NCBI GenBank assembly: GCA_038501625.1
Contig: JAZAYU010000005.1
Location: forward strand, 7,812,001 to 7,876,000
Direction of reading: 5' to 3'
Source: Corbicula japonica
Lineage: Eukaryota > Mollusca > Bivalvia > Venerida > Cyrenidae
Length of the DNA stretch: 64,000 bases
Shown here: in pieces, positions 23,930 through 34,960 of the stretch
Position numbering within the stretch: the first letter of the stretch is position 1
Layout of the letters: the number at the start of each line of letters is the position of its first letter
Notes under the pieces: generated by a model
Databases searched by the model: none
What the model saw: the letters and a program-made list of their open reading frames with translations, nothing else
What the model was told of the DNA's origin: nothing
Made by a program: the position numbers and the translations under genes

Positions 23930-26030
23930 TTAAATAATAAAAGAGTGAATTTTTAGTTGTTGTTTTGTCTTTCCATAAAACAACTTTCATTTCTGATTCC
24001 TTCATTATAAACATTGTATCAAGAGGATTCTTTTTGGAAATATGTTCGTTTGAGAATATTATAAACCATTCATGATTTAATGTAAAAATCATTTTGTTAG
24101 ATCAGACTTTAGTGAGATTGGAGCAACCCTAGTGAACCCCATTTTGGATCTGCTTCATGTCTGTACCCACCCCTGCAAGTACATGAAGTTTGATGTCTGT
24201 ATCAAGATATTTGTTGAAATTTAAATGTTGAAATTTTTTCAAGTTTTATTTTAAATATTAAGTAATATTTATTAAATATAATTTTTAACAAATTTTGCCA
24301 GAAAATGGGAATGCTTTGCATCGTTGGGGAACAAAACGTTTTACTATTATCTGTTGTAAAATTTGTTACTACCACAGATTGAGTTGTTTTTGTCAGAAAT
24401 ATGTTTTGCTTCGATGGGGAATTTTTCTTATCTAATAAGGGAAAAAGACATTTTTGCCTTTCGGAACATGACCAAATATCGGCTAAATATTGACAGAAAA
24501 AAGGCCCTTTAGGTATGTAAATTTTTATATGGAAACAAAACATTGTAAAAACTGTCATGGATTTGAAGTCACTGCAGACTAAAACTGATGCAACAACAAT
24601 TTTTAAGCAGATGAAACGATCTAAGATGTCTAAATACTAGGGTAGCGTCAAAATAGGACCTCAAACGATAATCTTTCCGCAAACGGTGCTACAAGGGCTT
24701 AGAAATGGAACGTTAGGAAAATAGACCAAATTGTACTATGCTTGTTTTGAAACATAACTGGAAACACTTTTACATTCCATCGAATTTTCTGCACAGCCAG
24801 GAAATCGTGTTGTTGATTGAAGGGAAGTAACTATCAATAAAGTGCTGTAGGTGTCACTAAAAGACGGATTCGGGTATGTTGTTCTCATTTTCAATTAGTT
24901 GTCAGGCATGCATTTTTCAATTTTGGTCAGTAAACCATTTAAATTATATTTTTAAATAATGCAAGAACTCCCTTTTCGCACCTACATCTTTGTTTGGCAA
25001 GGTCAGGGTCTGATCCAAGATTTTCAGAAGAGGGCTCTTTTGGGACAGTCTTTGGCAAAGTTTGGGTAGTTAGCCTGTTAGATGATCATGGCAAAAAAAA
25101 TCCATGAAACTTAAATATTGCTTACCAAAACGTGGGTTGTAGCAACCCTACTGACCCCCGGGTATCCGCCCCTGAATCATATTATTATTTCTGACAGACT
25201 TGTTATAACAAATGAATCTCTTAGAATGGCCTATCTTAGTACGTGGACAGCTCAGCTATTATTCTAGCTAAAAAAAAGATATGTCCACAGGCTTCCTGAA
25301 AGTGATATGTCTAAAATACGCAACGGCAGGCTGACTTAAAAGAAATTAGTATATGTCTGTAAAATATTTTTAAAAATCAATAAAATACACAAGCAATCTG
25401 TCCAGTATCCGTTTCATAAATTTTAATTACTGACAGAGGTAAAACAAGCCATCATAATTAAATCGGACAATTAGAAGCACTGATTTACAAGTTATACCCA
25501 AGTCACATCAGTTTCAAACGGAAACTACATCTTATTGAGATAAATTGTATCGTAAATGAAATCCTCTTTAAATGACCGGTAAGGACGGAAGGAAATACGG
25601 TCGGATGAACGGACAGAAAACCGGACGCAACGATGAAGAGGAAGATTTATATTTAATGCCCTTTCGTCATTAGAGTTACTAAACAAAGCATATAAGCCTA
25701 CACGTATGGGGAAACTGACCCTGCTCTAGCAAATCGCTTATTTTGTCAGTGAAAATTTGAAAATACTTTAATATTTTTTAGCATTTTATGAAACAGACTA
25801 CATGCACTTATTAAAAATATATAATACCGACGCGTAAATTAAAATATGCATAAGTTAACGGCACATTTAAAATTACCTGTACTTAATTTTCTGAGCTAGA
25901 TTTTATGTCTTCGAATTATGTTGCGCAAACGACAGAACGACGTCATATTCCTATTTCACGTTCACCATTTTAGCTGACTGCTAGTTCGGAGACATATACA
26001 TGAGCCGGATGTTGGCGTCGTATATCGGTA
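23930..26030. other. Non-coding stretch
   Basis: No gene supported. A 118-codon minus frame at 24202-24558 has no domain, no splice logic and an AT-driven composition. Short CCCGGGTATCCGCCCCTGA-type text near 25150 looks like a dispersed repeat end. Confidence 0.35.
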
Positions 26031-26037
26031 TTTCTTT

Positions 26038-26156
26038 GTAGGAAAAGACCAGCGCACGGGCTTCGCGAATCACTTCTTGACCAGCGCACGGGCTTCACGA
26101 AACATCTCGAGCGCATTCCACGCGTCGCATGTAGCTCGTGAACCGGTCTTTCCTAC
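26038..26156. repeat. CpG-rich foldback
   Basis: GTAGGAAAAGACC at the left is inverted as GGTCTTTCCTAC at the right. Between them the block GACCAGCGCACGGGCTTC occurs twice in tandem (26047 and 26079). It is unusually CpG-rich for this window. Confidence 0.6.
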
Positions 26157-26191
26157 TCATCCTTTACTGTTAGGCGTGCTTGCAATTAAGG

Positions 26192-26340
26192 AATGATTCT
26201 TGTTTTGGTGCGGTTCATGCAGATTGGACGTGCACGCGAGAGCTGGCACATCCATAAAGCGCGCTAGCGTTTTATGATAAATTTGCCAGCTCTCGCGTGC
26301 ACGTCCAATCTGCATGAACCGCACCAAAATAAGAATCATT
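26192..26340. repeat. 57-bp-arm hairpin (foldback element)
   Basis: Arms 26192-26248 and 26284-26340 are inverted copies differing at one position, separated by 35 bp that includes AAAGCGCGCTAGCGTTTTA. The arm contains GTGCACGCGAGAGCTGGCA. This is either a recent foldback MITE or an inverted duplication. A 60-codon frame through it reads the arms in both directions and is not a gene. Confidence 0.85.
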
Positions 26341-26344
26341 ACTT

Positions 26345-27558
26345 ATATTTACCTATTATTCATTTTTTTCTTTAAATAAACTTAAGTCGAACGCTTTCAA
26401 AAATTAGTATTAAGTAAAAAGGGGGAGTAATACGTGGGAGTTTTCAATAGTAACAGCCATGACGTTACTGACGTCATTACGGGTCATGCGGTTCATGCAA
26501 AATGAACCGAATTTTTTTTAAACGAAGAAATCCATGATGTTTTGCATTTGTTTGTTGCATTGCTGTAAAAAGTCGCTGCGATATACCGGTATCCGTCTCA
26601 TTCGCAGAGTTGTCGTTCCATACTCTCAACTTCGTGAGACGATACTGTAACAGAGTGGCCTTATACATTAAAATATGCGAGTAAGAGCATAAAGTAATAT
26701 TCATCATTTGAAACACTCACCACCCCTTCCAAAAATCTTCTATTTCATAGGTAGATTTAGGTAGGTGATGAAAACCTGTGTTGCTAGGGTGGACAGGAGT
26801 CTATCAACTAACAAATTGTAGATCATTTGCCCCTCCACCACTGACAACGTAGTACAGCAGGATGAAAACACCCGGCTTCAATTCCGTTTAATGTTCAATT
26901 CACATTCTAAAGCTTGTATCTCAGAATCTTAAAAATTCATATTAATTACCTGTGACTGGAAGCAGAAACCAAAACTAGTGTTTTCTCAGGCGTCTACATA
27001 AAGACCGGGGCCATAGACTTTTGCAAACTAAAAATGCTGTTATACCATGTATTGAAGCGGGAAAACTTACATACTAGAAAAGTGGCCCTTATCAAGTTTT
27101 GAGTAGTATGGCAATAAATTCGGCACTACCATCAACATCATCAGCAGCAACAGTACCAGCAAAATTGGCATAATTCTCGGCTGGCTATCAACTCCTCCCC
27201 CACCCCCACCACCCATACCGTGACAAGGCACGCACTTTCTGGATCAGGGCCTGTTGATTTATGCTATAGATGATAAGTTGAATTGACCTATGATAAAAAT
27301 GGTGTAACTGTGCCACGTTACATTTTGATCTTGAGAATGTCATAAGCTATCTTTGTTCTATATCTATATTGAATATAATTTTAAAAAAAGACCAGCAACC
27401 GTTCAAATATTAAATAGAAAGGGATTGACTTCATTTTGAACGTAGGCTATATCAATAGAAGGGAGACTACTATCGATGAGTGGTTTTGTTGTTCAGTTTG
27501 AGTTGTTTCCCCTTCCTTTGTAACTCGCGAACGGGAAATATGGTCATCACTTGTTGCA
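26345..27558. other. Non-coding stretch
   Basis: Nothing supported. A minus-strand pseudo-exon (acceptor-like near 27000, donor-like near 26950) is open for 47 nt but has no partner. Confidence 0.35.
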
Positions 27559-27559
27559 A

Positions 27560-27795
27560 TTGTAAAATGATTAGTTTAGTTTAAACTTATTTATTTTACT
27601 TCGATTGTGAAACAAGTTATTCCAACTTATATTAATCACGCTCGATGACTGCTTCCTGGGTTTCCAACCAGTACTCGCGCCGAGTGTGGATTGAGGAAAC
27701 TGCAGACGAACCTCATCCCTGGTGGGACTCGAACCTGCAGTCTCCGGATCTGGAGTCCGACGCTCTACCCCTAGACCACTGATCTTCCACCGTAA
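27560..27795 (-). mobile_element. tRNA-derived SINE
   Basis: On the minus strand the head is tRNA-like, with a Pol III A box (TGGTCTAGGGG, 27768-27778) and a perfect B box (GGTTCGAGTCC, 27725-27735). The anticodon position reads CCA (27751-27753), so a tRNA-Trp-like ancestor is possible. The acceptor and T stems do not pair properly, which excludes a working tRNA. About 150 bp of unrelated body follows, ending in an A/T-rich tail with AATAAATAAG. This is the layout of SINEs known in bivalves. Confidence 0.72.
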
Positions 27796-28175
27796 AATGA
27801 TTAAAACGCGAAACCACGAGACTACGGTAACAAAAACGCGATAATAGGGCAAAAAAGATGATTGTGCGATATACTATCGTTTTTATCATCGTACTATCGT
27901 ACATTGCGTTTCGTTATCATTGTAGGCATTTCGCGTTTAGCAATTGCATTTTCGTTCTGTCGCGTTTTCATCATTTTACTATTGCTTTATCATCATCATC
28001 GTTCTGTCACTCTATGATCATCTTTCTGTCGGGTTATCATTAACTTTCTGTCGCGTAATCATCATCGTACTGTCGCGTTATCTTCCTCATACTGTCGTGT
28101 TATCATCATGGTATACGTACTGTCGTGTTATCAACATCGTAGTGTCGCGTGGTCGCGTTTTCATTATCACTATAG
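27795..28175. repeat. Degenerate ~24-bp tandem repeat
   Basis: The motif CTGTCGCGTTATCATCATCG recurs in varied form about a dozen times. The left edge has it inverted (AAAAACGCGATAATAG), so the block may be a foldback expanded by tandem duplication. Frames at 27858-28213 are shadows of the repeat. Confidence 0.65.
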
Positions 28176-28375
28176 GGATATATATTTTCAGTCGATGTCA
28201 AGCACTGAAGTAGTTTGGATCCTGATGTTGATCTACACGGTCTTGCCACATCAAATGGTGTAAAGTTCTAAGCAAATACCTGTAAGATAAATATTGGACT
28301 TGTTCTTGGAATGTATGCTGGTTAGAAACCGGAGTTCGCATTCTGTCACAGATTGTAGACTGTCTAGTAAATCTA

Positions 28376-28510
28376 TGCCGAAGGTTATAAAACTGAGATT
28401 GGAGACCATCCTCAAATTTCAAGCATCTGACTGGCTGAAATTGCGACTGGTCGCCATTTCAGCCAATCAGATGCTTGAGATTTGAGACTGGTCTCCTGAT
28501 TTAGTTGGTT
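28376..28510. mobile_element. 140-bp palindromic MITE copy
   Basis: Both arms are well preserved: TCTGACTGGCTGAAATTGCG on one side, ATTTCAGCCAATCAGATGC on the other. Confidence 0.85.
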
Positions 28511-28899
28511 CCCTGAAAGGCGGTAACATGGGAATATAGTTTGCAGTTGTTGTTTCACTCACTTTTCCATAAATGGCAGTAGTATAATTTATGTAACTCG
28601 ATTTGATTTCGTTGAAGTTTATGTCGCTAAGAAGCTGTTAACTTAAATCTTACTTTCAATGCTTAAGCTCACCACAATATTAGTATCAAACTATGTATTG
28701 CATATTTCCAGTCCCCTGTTTGTGCAAAATAGATATGATAAAACACCGAAGTTTATTCCGATTGTATTCTATAATTGAGTGCGGTATGTTGTTATATTTA
28801 ATGCAAAAATTTCACCTGACTCTCATTATTAAGTACCAGGGATTTTTTCACCATTTTGGGAATATGACCTATATCCCTGGAATTAGGAAATTTTGCGTC

Positions 28900-29090
28900 G
28901 TTTAGTCAGAAATTAACAAAGGGCCATAACTCTGGTTAAAATGGTCGCAATAGAAAATCTTTTCTTATTGATCATCTATACATCCTGCTTGATCATCTGT
29001 GCAAATTTAAAAGAAATCCACCTGATAGTTAATAAAGAGTTGATGCCACAAGATTTGGGGGGACATAAGGACTGACGACTATATGCGCCT
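28900..29090. repeat. Dispersed bivalve-type repeat
   Basis: The block begins AAAGGGCCATAACTCTG and ends near GGACATAAGGACTGACGAC. I recognise the first phrase as widespread in bivalve genomes. No second copy is present in this window, so support is from knowledge rather than the sequence. Confidence 0.4.
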
Positions 29091-29626
29091 CCCCTGATTA
29101 GTCTTCAAAAACATGCTTATATATGAACTGATAGCGTGGCATTCTCGAGGGCTGTTAGGATAAAGGCGGTTGCTTTTTTTTGGACTATCAAGAGTCTGTC
29201 ACGGTAAAACTTGTATATGGTTCTGCCCAACTGAAAATTACTTGACTGTAAGCATACATCCAAATAATTAGTGGGATGTACGATTCGAAGAATTCGGACT
29301 TGTTCCGCATGAGCTTAAAGCGCCCGAGTTACACAGCTTTTAGCAGAGCTCTTTACTTTTGAGTCAAAACCTTTAAATCTTATATTTCTGGGTGTAAGCT
29401 ATACATTTTCTGAAAACCATTGTCTTTTTAAAATTTCAAATTTCATTTCCACCAATAAATTGTGACTTCGCTCCGGGTTGCAGGCTCTCAATTCATATGT
29501 CGAATCACCATTAATTAGTAGTATAGAACATTAGTGTAATATCGCAGGCGACCGTACAAAACAAGACTTAAATCACTAATTTAGCATGACACCTAAAGAA
29601 AGTATGAACATTATAAATATTTGTGG

Positions 29627-30622
29627 TTTATTACATAAACAATTTATTCATGTTATCATACATCGCTCATGGATGTTCTAAATGAAGCTCAGATCAGTAA
29701 TGTGATTTCACTCATCTTGATCATAAACACATCGGTTATCCATTTACAAAACACATTAACATATTATATTTTCAAGCTATACATTTACCCACTCAAACTG
29801 TGATATGAATACATATTTTTCAAGCTATCAATTAACACATTCTATGATATTTTTGACATTTTATACTTAGAGGCATACTTTTTCACATTTGGACTGTATA
29901 CTTTTATTTTACCTCGAAATGCATATAATGTCGTCTGCTCGACTTTATGACGTAATTTCAACAACTGACGTCAACTGTCCGAAGACAGCTATTCCCATGG
30001 CCTACCCCATAAGAAAATAACAACATTAAATCATATTAAATCAATGGTCCAACATTGAGAGGCTTCTAACCTTCTGAAAAAATATAGAGTACGATGTTCG
30101 AGTTACAGAACTGATTTTCTGAGGCTGCCTAGCCACCGAGGACTTCAAGGATATAACAGTAAACAATGTTTAAATGTACAAGGATTTCTTAACATATTGT
30201 TTAACAATTCGTTCGTATACGAAGCAATGTTTAAATGTACCATGATATCTTAACATATTGTTTAACGTATTTTTAACAATTCGTTCGTTTACGAATACAA
30301 AGATTTTTTTAACATATTGTTGAAGAATTTTTAACAATTCGTTCTTTCACGAAACAATTTTTAAATGTACAAAGATTTCTTAACATATTGTTGAAGAATT
30401 TTTAACAATTCGATCATGTACGAAACAATGCTTAAATGTACAAAGATTTCTTAACATATTGTTAAAAAATCTTTAACAATTCGTTCGTCCACCAAACAAT
30501 GTTTAAATGTACAAAGATTTCATAACATATTGTTGAAGAATTTTTAACAATTCGTTCGTACATTAATAATGTGTCTGCCGGAGTCCGACGAAAACATAAC
30601 GACATAGTTTTAACACAATGTC
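29627..30622 (-). other. Probable 3' UTR of the FAM210B-like gene
   Basis: Downstream of the stop codon there is no other frame. AATAAA poly(A) signals on the minus strand sit at 29627-29632 and 29643-29648. The UTR would include the tandem repeat at 30160-30570. The end point is inferred. Confidence 0.4.
30160..30570. repeat. 60-75-bp tandem repeat, about six copies
   Basis: Each unit carries AATGTTTAAATGTACAAAG, TTCTTAACATATTGTT and TTTTTAACAATTCGTTCGT. The last block is followed by ACGAA, forming a TTCGT...ACGAA dyad in most copies. It starts about 50 bp after the stop codon of the neighbouring gene. Confidence 0.8.
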
Positions 30623-30842
30623 TCAGTCTTTTTTCGCTTTGGGTGGTTTCAGGAAACCTACACGACGGAGATATCTAACGATGAATGGCGTGCAGCTCAG
30701 TGTGATGGCGATTCTGACCGGTGCGAACACCTTATGGACGGCGTAGGCCACCACAAACGTCGTGGATCCTGTGGCGATCTTCGACTGTAGGATGGATTCA
30801 CCAACTCCAAGATAGGCCAGGATACCAACGACATCAAGCCCG
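30623..30842 (-). CDS. FAM210B: FAM210B-like exon 2 (C-terminal)
   Basis: The acceptor TTTGTTTTCAG ends at 30843. Two bases (AG) from exon 1 join CG to give Ser, and the frame runs 73 codons to TGA at 30625-30623. It supplies the second half of DUF1279, including AYAVHKV and the closing RYLRRVGFL that are strongly conserved in the family. Length and phase agree exactly with exon 1. Confidence 0.92.
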
Positions 30843-33449
30843 CTGAAAACAAAATTAGAAACTTTAAATTAATGTGTTTATATTCAGTACAAGAATGCAA
30901 TATGCCATTGGAAGACGGAGTTTTTATCACTAGGGATAGAGATGTGCTATTTAAACACATATTGGATGAATTGTCGCAAAAAAATCTGCAGCGACAAATG
31001 TTTTATTCGTCGGCTGGAAATCAACAGATTTGCTGTTCCCGATTATATGAACAAACGGTGTATAATTGACCTGAAATCTTCCGATTACCTATATTGAGTA
31101 TCTTGTCGTCATTTATACATACAACCTTGCATACATGTACTGTATGAAATAACTTGTGATTAATTTCGTGAAGATCACGTAAAAGGTGTTTGATAAAATT
31201 AATTCATTGTTGACACTAGTCTAGAGTAACTATTGCGCTAAATGATGAAGTTATAACATATAAAATTAAACCAAATATATGGATTCAGTCGGGGCGCATT
31301 AAGAGAGGTCGCATTTAATTGCGGTATATTTCCTAAAATCATCAATCCAGTGTAGCTCTTAGTACCGACTACTGATTTTATAACACTTTAGGCAGTAGTT
31401 GTAGTCAACAATAGACCTAAATAAAATCCAATGGAAAATTTGTCACAAAGGCGAAGTTTTGTTTACTCTACAAAACTTTAACAATGGATTAAAATTTATA
31501 CAAAAGGCTCACTATTATTAACGTTTGCATAATTATCCGCCACGGAAGTTTACAGAAAACAAGGATAATTTGCATTTAAGACGAAAAAAAAAGATTAATA
31601 GGCCTACTGAGCAACCGTTTAAGAGGATACGACGCGTGTATGCAAAGGGAACTTAACTACCCCCCGTGCTTTAGTGAGGCGCTTATAAATAATGTATGAA
31701 TGAGTTTCAAGTGGCGATCTCATTCGGTTTGTTTATCTGTATCCATTAAGCGACCGCATTCGGTGTGTGTATGTCACAGTGACCTCATTAGGTTTGTTTA
31801 CCTATCTGGACTTCGCGTGACCATATAGTAAACTGTTGTGAAAGACATTGCAAAATTCCGGCATTAACCTGAACGCGATCTGCACAGATATCAATCTCAC
31901 GCAAGTCAGATATAACAAAATGTTAGCTTAGTGGTTCAGGAGATGATTTTAATCAGATTGCACTAGGTACAGTCCGCACCTGGGAGTACCGTTCATTCTC
32001 CGTTTTATCCCTTTATGACTTACTATATTTGCTGGACATGGCAGTCTATTTCATGAGCAGTTAAAAAACTGCCGACACGAACGGCCACTGGTACGTTCGC
32101 CAAACCGACACAAAAACACGAACATCTAAATATTCTTACCTGGAAACTGCGAGATAGAAACCACCCAGTGACATTAAAGAGATCCCAATATGGAACACAA
32201 CTACTGTGCCGCCATATTCTTTCACAGCCCGCTTCAGTCTATCTTTTTGACTTAAATTAATAACATTTTCTTCGAGCGGGGGAGTGCTATGTGGGGGGTT
32301 TGAATCTATACTTTTATCTTGGTTTTTACCAACCTCAGATTTTGAGCTTGTGCTATAAGATCGCCTTTGCTGATAGCTTGATACGATGTCGCGAATCATT
32401 TCGTCCTGCTCATCAAAAACATCTCTCAGACTGCGTCTTCCTGACTTAATGTCCTTCAGTTTTTCGCTACAATCTCCAAACCCAAAGGCACGGCAGTTGT
32501 GAGCCCAGACCTTATAGTTTGCACAGTCATCGCCCTGAAGTCCCTGTGGACAAGGGTCTTCGGGAGAAAACTCAAAGCTATAACCAAAGTAGTCCTGTTG
32601 GCCTTGTGCATTAGTTTCACTTGCCATTTTCAACTGTGCTTGCTTTTGTTTGTAGCTTTCCGCAACGAGTCTTATTATATCCTGCTGCTCTTGAAAAACT
32701 TGTGCAAGTGTTTTTCTTCCTTTTCTCAGAGACTCGAGCTGCTCGTCGCAGTTTGGAAGGTTGTAACGATGACAATTTTCCATCCATAACTTGAAGCTGA
32801 CGCAGTTATCGCCCTGGATCCCTTGGGGAGACGGATCTGAAAGCATGTACTCTTCTTCAAATTTCCTGTCCTGGGCCCCTTGTTGACTGACATAACTTTT
32901 AGAAGACGTTGAAAAGTGTCTTGACGGATGATAGGCCTGGACGCTACTGGACACATACTTGTCCATAAGTCTGTGGGTACCCCCAGGCATATTAAGGTGA
33001 CTTTCGTACCCAGCCATCTCGGTGCCTACCTGTGTTGGTTCAGGAACTGTGCTCTGCATATGCCCGCTTAAGCTGACATAGTTGTCCATTCCTTTCAAGA
33101 CGCTGCAATGTACATCTTCATTAGTCAATGATGTGGCCGTTGTGCCCGTTAGTTTGGCTGTGTAGCTGTCTTGAGTTCCTTGGAAGCTTGGTCCGTGGCA
33201 TTGGTATTCCATGGCTTGAGCCAGTACTCGTCTGGCTTCTGCTACCGTTAAGTCGCTTGGCTCCCCTTGTATACCCTCAATACCCAATTCCGCGTTCATT
33301 TTACGTGTTTTGTTGGTAGCCGCAATACTGGTTTGTCCGAATATATGCACAGGCAGTTCAGCACCAGGCGAAGGTCCCATTAAAATGGGATATATTCCTT
33401 TTGCAAACACAACTTGTACACGATTTGCAAGTCTCCACAAAGGCAACAT
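30623..33449 (-). CDS. FAM210B: FAM210B-like mitochondrial membrane protein, two exons
   Basis: The spliced product is 509 aa (exon 1 33449-32140, intron 32139-30843, exon 2 30842-30623). The C-terminus is a DUF1279/FAM210 domain. It starts at QKDRLKRAVKEYGGTVVVF (residue 401), has a hydrophobic segment at ~413-434, then continues GILAYLGVGESILQSK and YAVHKVFAPVRIAIT, ending RRVGFLKPPKAKKD. The short tail without a coiled coil resembles vertebrate FAM210B more than FAM210A. FAM210 proteins sit in mitochondrial membranes; FAM210B is linked to erythroid haem/iron metabolism. The N-terminus (MLPLWRLANRVQVVFAKG) is basic and amphipathic like a targeting signal. Odd: about 400 aa precede the domain, far longer than in vertebrate FAM210B, and include two CX9CX7C repeats. 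Confidence 0.9.
30843..32139 (-). other. Intron of the FAM210B-like gene
   Basis: This 1.3-kb GT-AG intron shows no repeat or nested gene. Confidence 0.8.
32140..33449 (-). CDS. FAM210B: FAM210B-like exon 1
   Basis: This exon of 1,310 nt encodes residues 1-436 plus two bases of the next codon. Residues 1-20 are a putative mitochondrial presequence. Residues 204-268 and 297-361 are two copies of a unit with DPxPQG(I/L)QGD, then C-x9-C-x7-C enclosing a conserved Lys and Trp, then GR(K/R)(T/S)L, VF and EQ(Q/D) helices. Cysteines are 216/226/234 and 309/319/327. A weaker GIQGEPSDLTVAEA block lies at 58-71. The donor is GTAAGAAT at 32139. The start ATG is the first in frame. Confidence 0.9.
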
Positions 33450-33745
33450 GATTGCACGGTATCCAGAACACCTCTAAACCTTTTTATTTCACTCCTATGA
33501 ATAAATACACTGACATTCGCCCCACATGCACTCACCCCGTGATTGTAAACATACATGTAGTATTGGTTTATTATTCAGGACATTGTACACGGCGGATAAT
33601 CAAATCAATTCTCGCTTACGACAGATGAAAATTATGTCCGCTTTCGTAAACAAAGAGCACAACTACACTTAAAATAAGTGAACTACGGTTAAATTAAAAG
33701 AAAATGGAGAAATGTTTAGGCCTATTTTGTATTTTGTGTGCAGTA
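33450..33745 (-). promoter_or_regulatory. Upstream region of the FAM210B-like gene
   Basis: This is presumed 5' UTR and promoter. No TATA box or other defined element could be assigned. Confidence 0.25.
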
Positions 33746-33923
33746 CAGTGAAACCCCTCTGTAACGGACACCTAAGGGACTAGGGGAAAGTGTCCTTAAT
33801 AGCGGGTTGTCCTTAATTGTGGGTTTAAATCAAGAAGAAGAGAACCTGTCTGTTCTTTAAAAAAATTGCCCATAATACCGGGATGCCCGTAATATTGAGT
33901 GTCCGTTATGAGGTGTTTTACTG
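33746..33923. mobile_element. Pogo-like CAGT/TA MITE, second subfamily
   Basis: TA at 33744-33745 and 33924-33925 flank ends CAGTGAAACCCCTC and GAGGTGTTTTACTG. Inside, GTAACGGACACC is inverted as GTGTCCGTTATG. It lies about 300 bp upstream of the FAM210B-like start codon. Confidence 0.75.
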
Positions 33924-33925
33924 TA

Positions 33926-34640
33926 TTTACTTTACGCGCTCGGTTTAGACACAATAATGCTATATTCACCTAGCACACACTAAAACAACGGAAATGGTAG
34001 TTTTCATCGCAATCGTCAAAAGTAACACGCACATCAATTTTCTGGATTTAAGGTCAAACAATTTTGTTTTATTATTCTAGAAATCTTACATTCTTTCGAC
34101 GGACATTTCGCCAAAAAATTTGCAGATTAAAGAAAAACTTCATCATAATGATTTGACATTGACAACTCACAAAGGTTAAAGCCGGTACGAGAATATCGCA
34201 TTTCTAGCAACACTCACGGTTCCTTTTTTCATTGTTTCGGGCTTAGTTTTCTTTCATTATAAAGAAAATGTATAAGACTTATATGCACTCGAGCTGTCGA
34301 CCTCAATTTGACTACGCAATACGTCACTGTTGACGGTGATTAATTAAATCTTAATTCAATATTCAATCTTGCTTTTTAACTCAACTCAGGTGGACATTTT
34401 TGGAACTGTTTTGAGACAACTGACTTAAACGGAACTCGTTATGTTTATTTGACAAATGAATATAACATTTTTACGATGAACTACAAATCATTTTCAAGGC
34501 CAAAAAAAACCCCAACAAATACGTCAGCAGGGTCGTATGCATTTAGGCGCGACTTTCTTATAATCATTTAAAATCCCGATTACCTTCATTTTTCAAGTTT
34601 TGTTTGCTATACAATAATGTAAGCGACAAAAAATTAGTTG
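33926..34640. other. Intergenic, nothing recognised
   Basis: AT-rich sequence between a MITE and a palindrome copy, with no supported gene. Confidence 0.4.
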
Positions 34641-34790
34641 GGGTAAGAAGACAATAAAACTGAGAACGGAGATCCAGTCTCGATTTTCAGGAATCTGACT
34701 GGTTGAAATTCAACACAGACTCAGCACCGACCAATGAGAAGCTTACGATCTGAGACTGGTTTTCGAGCTCAGTTTTATAAACAGCTTGGG
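34641..34790. mobile_element. 140-bp palindromic MITE, old copy
   Basis: The outer ATAAAACTGAGAACGGAGA and AGCTCAGTTTTATAA arms remain. The centre has diverged (CTGACTGGTTGAAATTC and GACCAATGAGAAGC). Confidence 0.7.
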
Positions 34791-34820
34791 ACTTGGAAAG
34801 TGCATTAATGCAGCTGCTCT

Positions 34821-34960
34821 TGATCTTAATCATATGACTAGAATTTGGGACCAGTCTCCAATCTAAAGCATCTGATTGGCTGAAAATGGCGAATAGTCAC
34901 CGTTTTAGCCAATCATATGCTTGATATTTAAGACTGATCTCCTGTTAGCATTTGTGATCT
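34821..34960. mobile_element. 140-bp palindromic MITE copy
   Basis: Clear central arms CATCTGATTGGCTGAAAATG and GTTTTAGCCAATCATATGC; outer arms decayed. It lies about 30 bp from the preceding copy. Confidence 0.75.

Noticed and set aside
24202..24558. 118-codon minus-strand frame
   Set aside because: Composition is Lys/Phe/Ile-rich as expected of AT-rich DNA, with no domain, no splice sites and no similarity I recognise.
26157..26339. 60-codon minus frame through the hairpin
   Set aside because: It reads both arms of an inverted repeat; the peptide is a by-product.
27713..27904. Protein frame reading DQWSRGRASDSRSGDCRF
   Set aside because: It is the translated tRNA-derived head of the SINE on the minus strand, a familiar false protein.
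32499..33319. Plus-strand and alternative-frame ORFs over the FAM210B-like exon
   Set aside because: Shadows of exon 1, which has family homology, correct splice phase and the longest frame.
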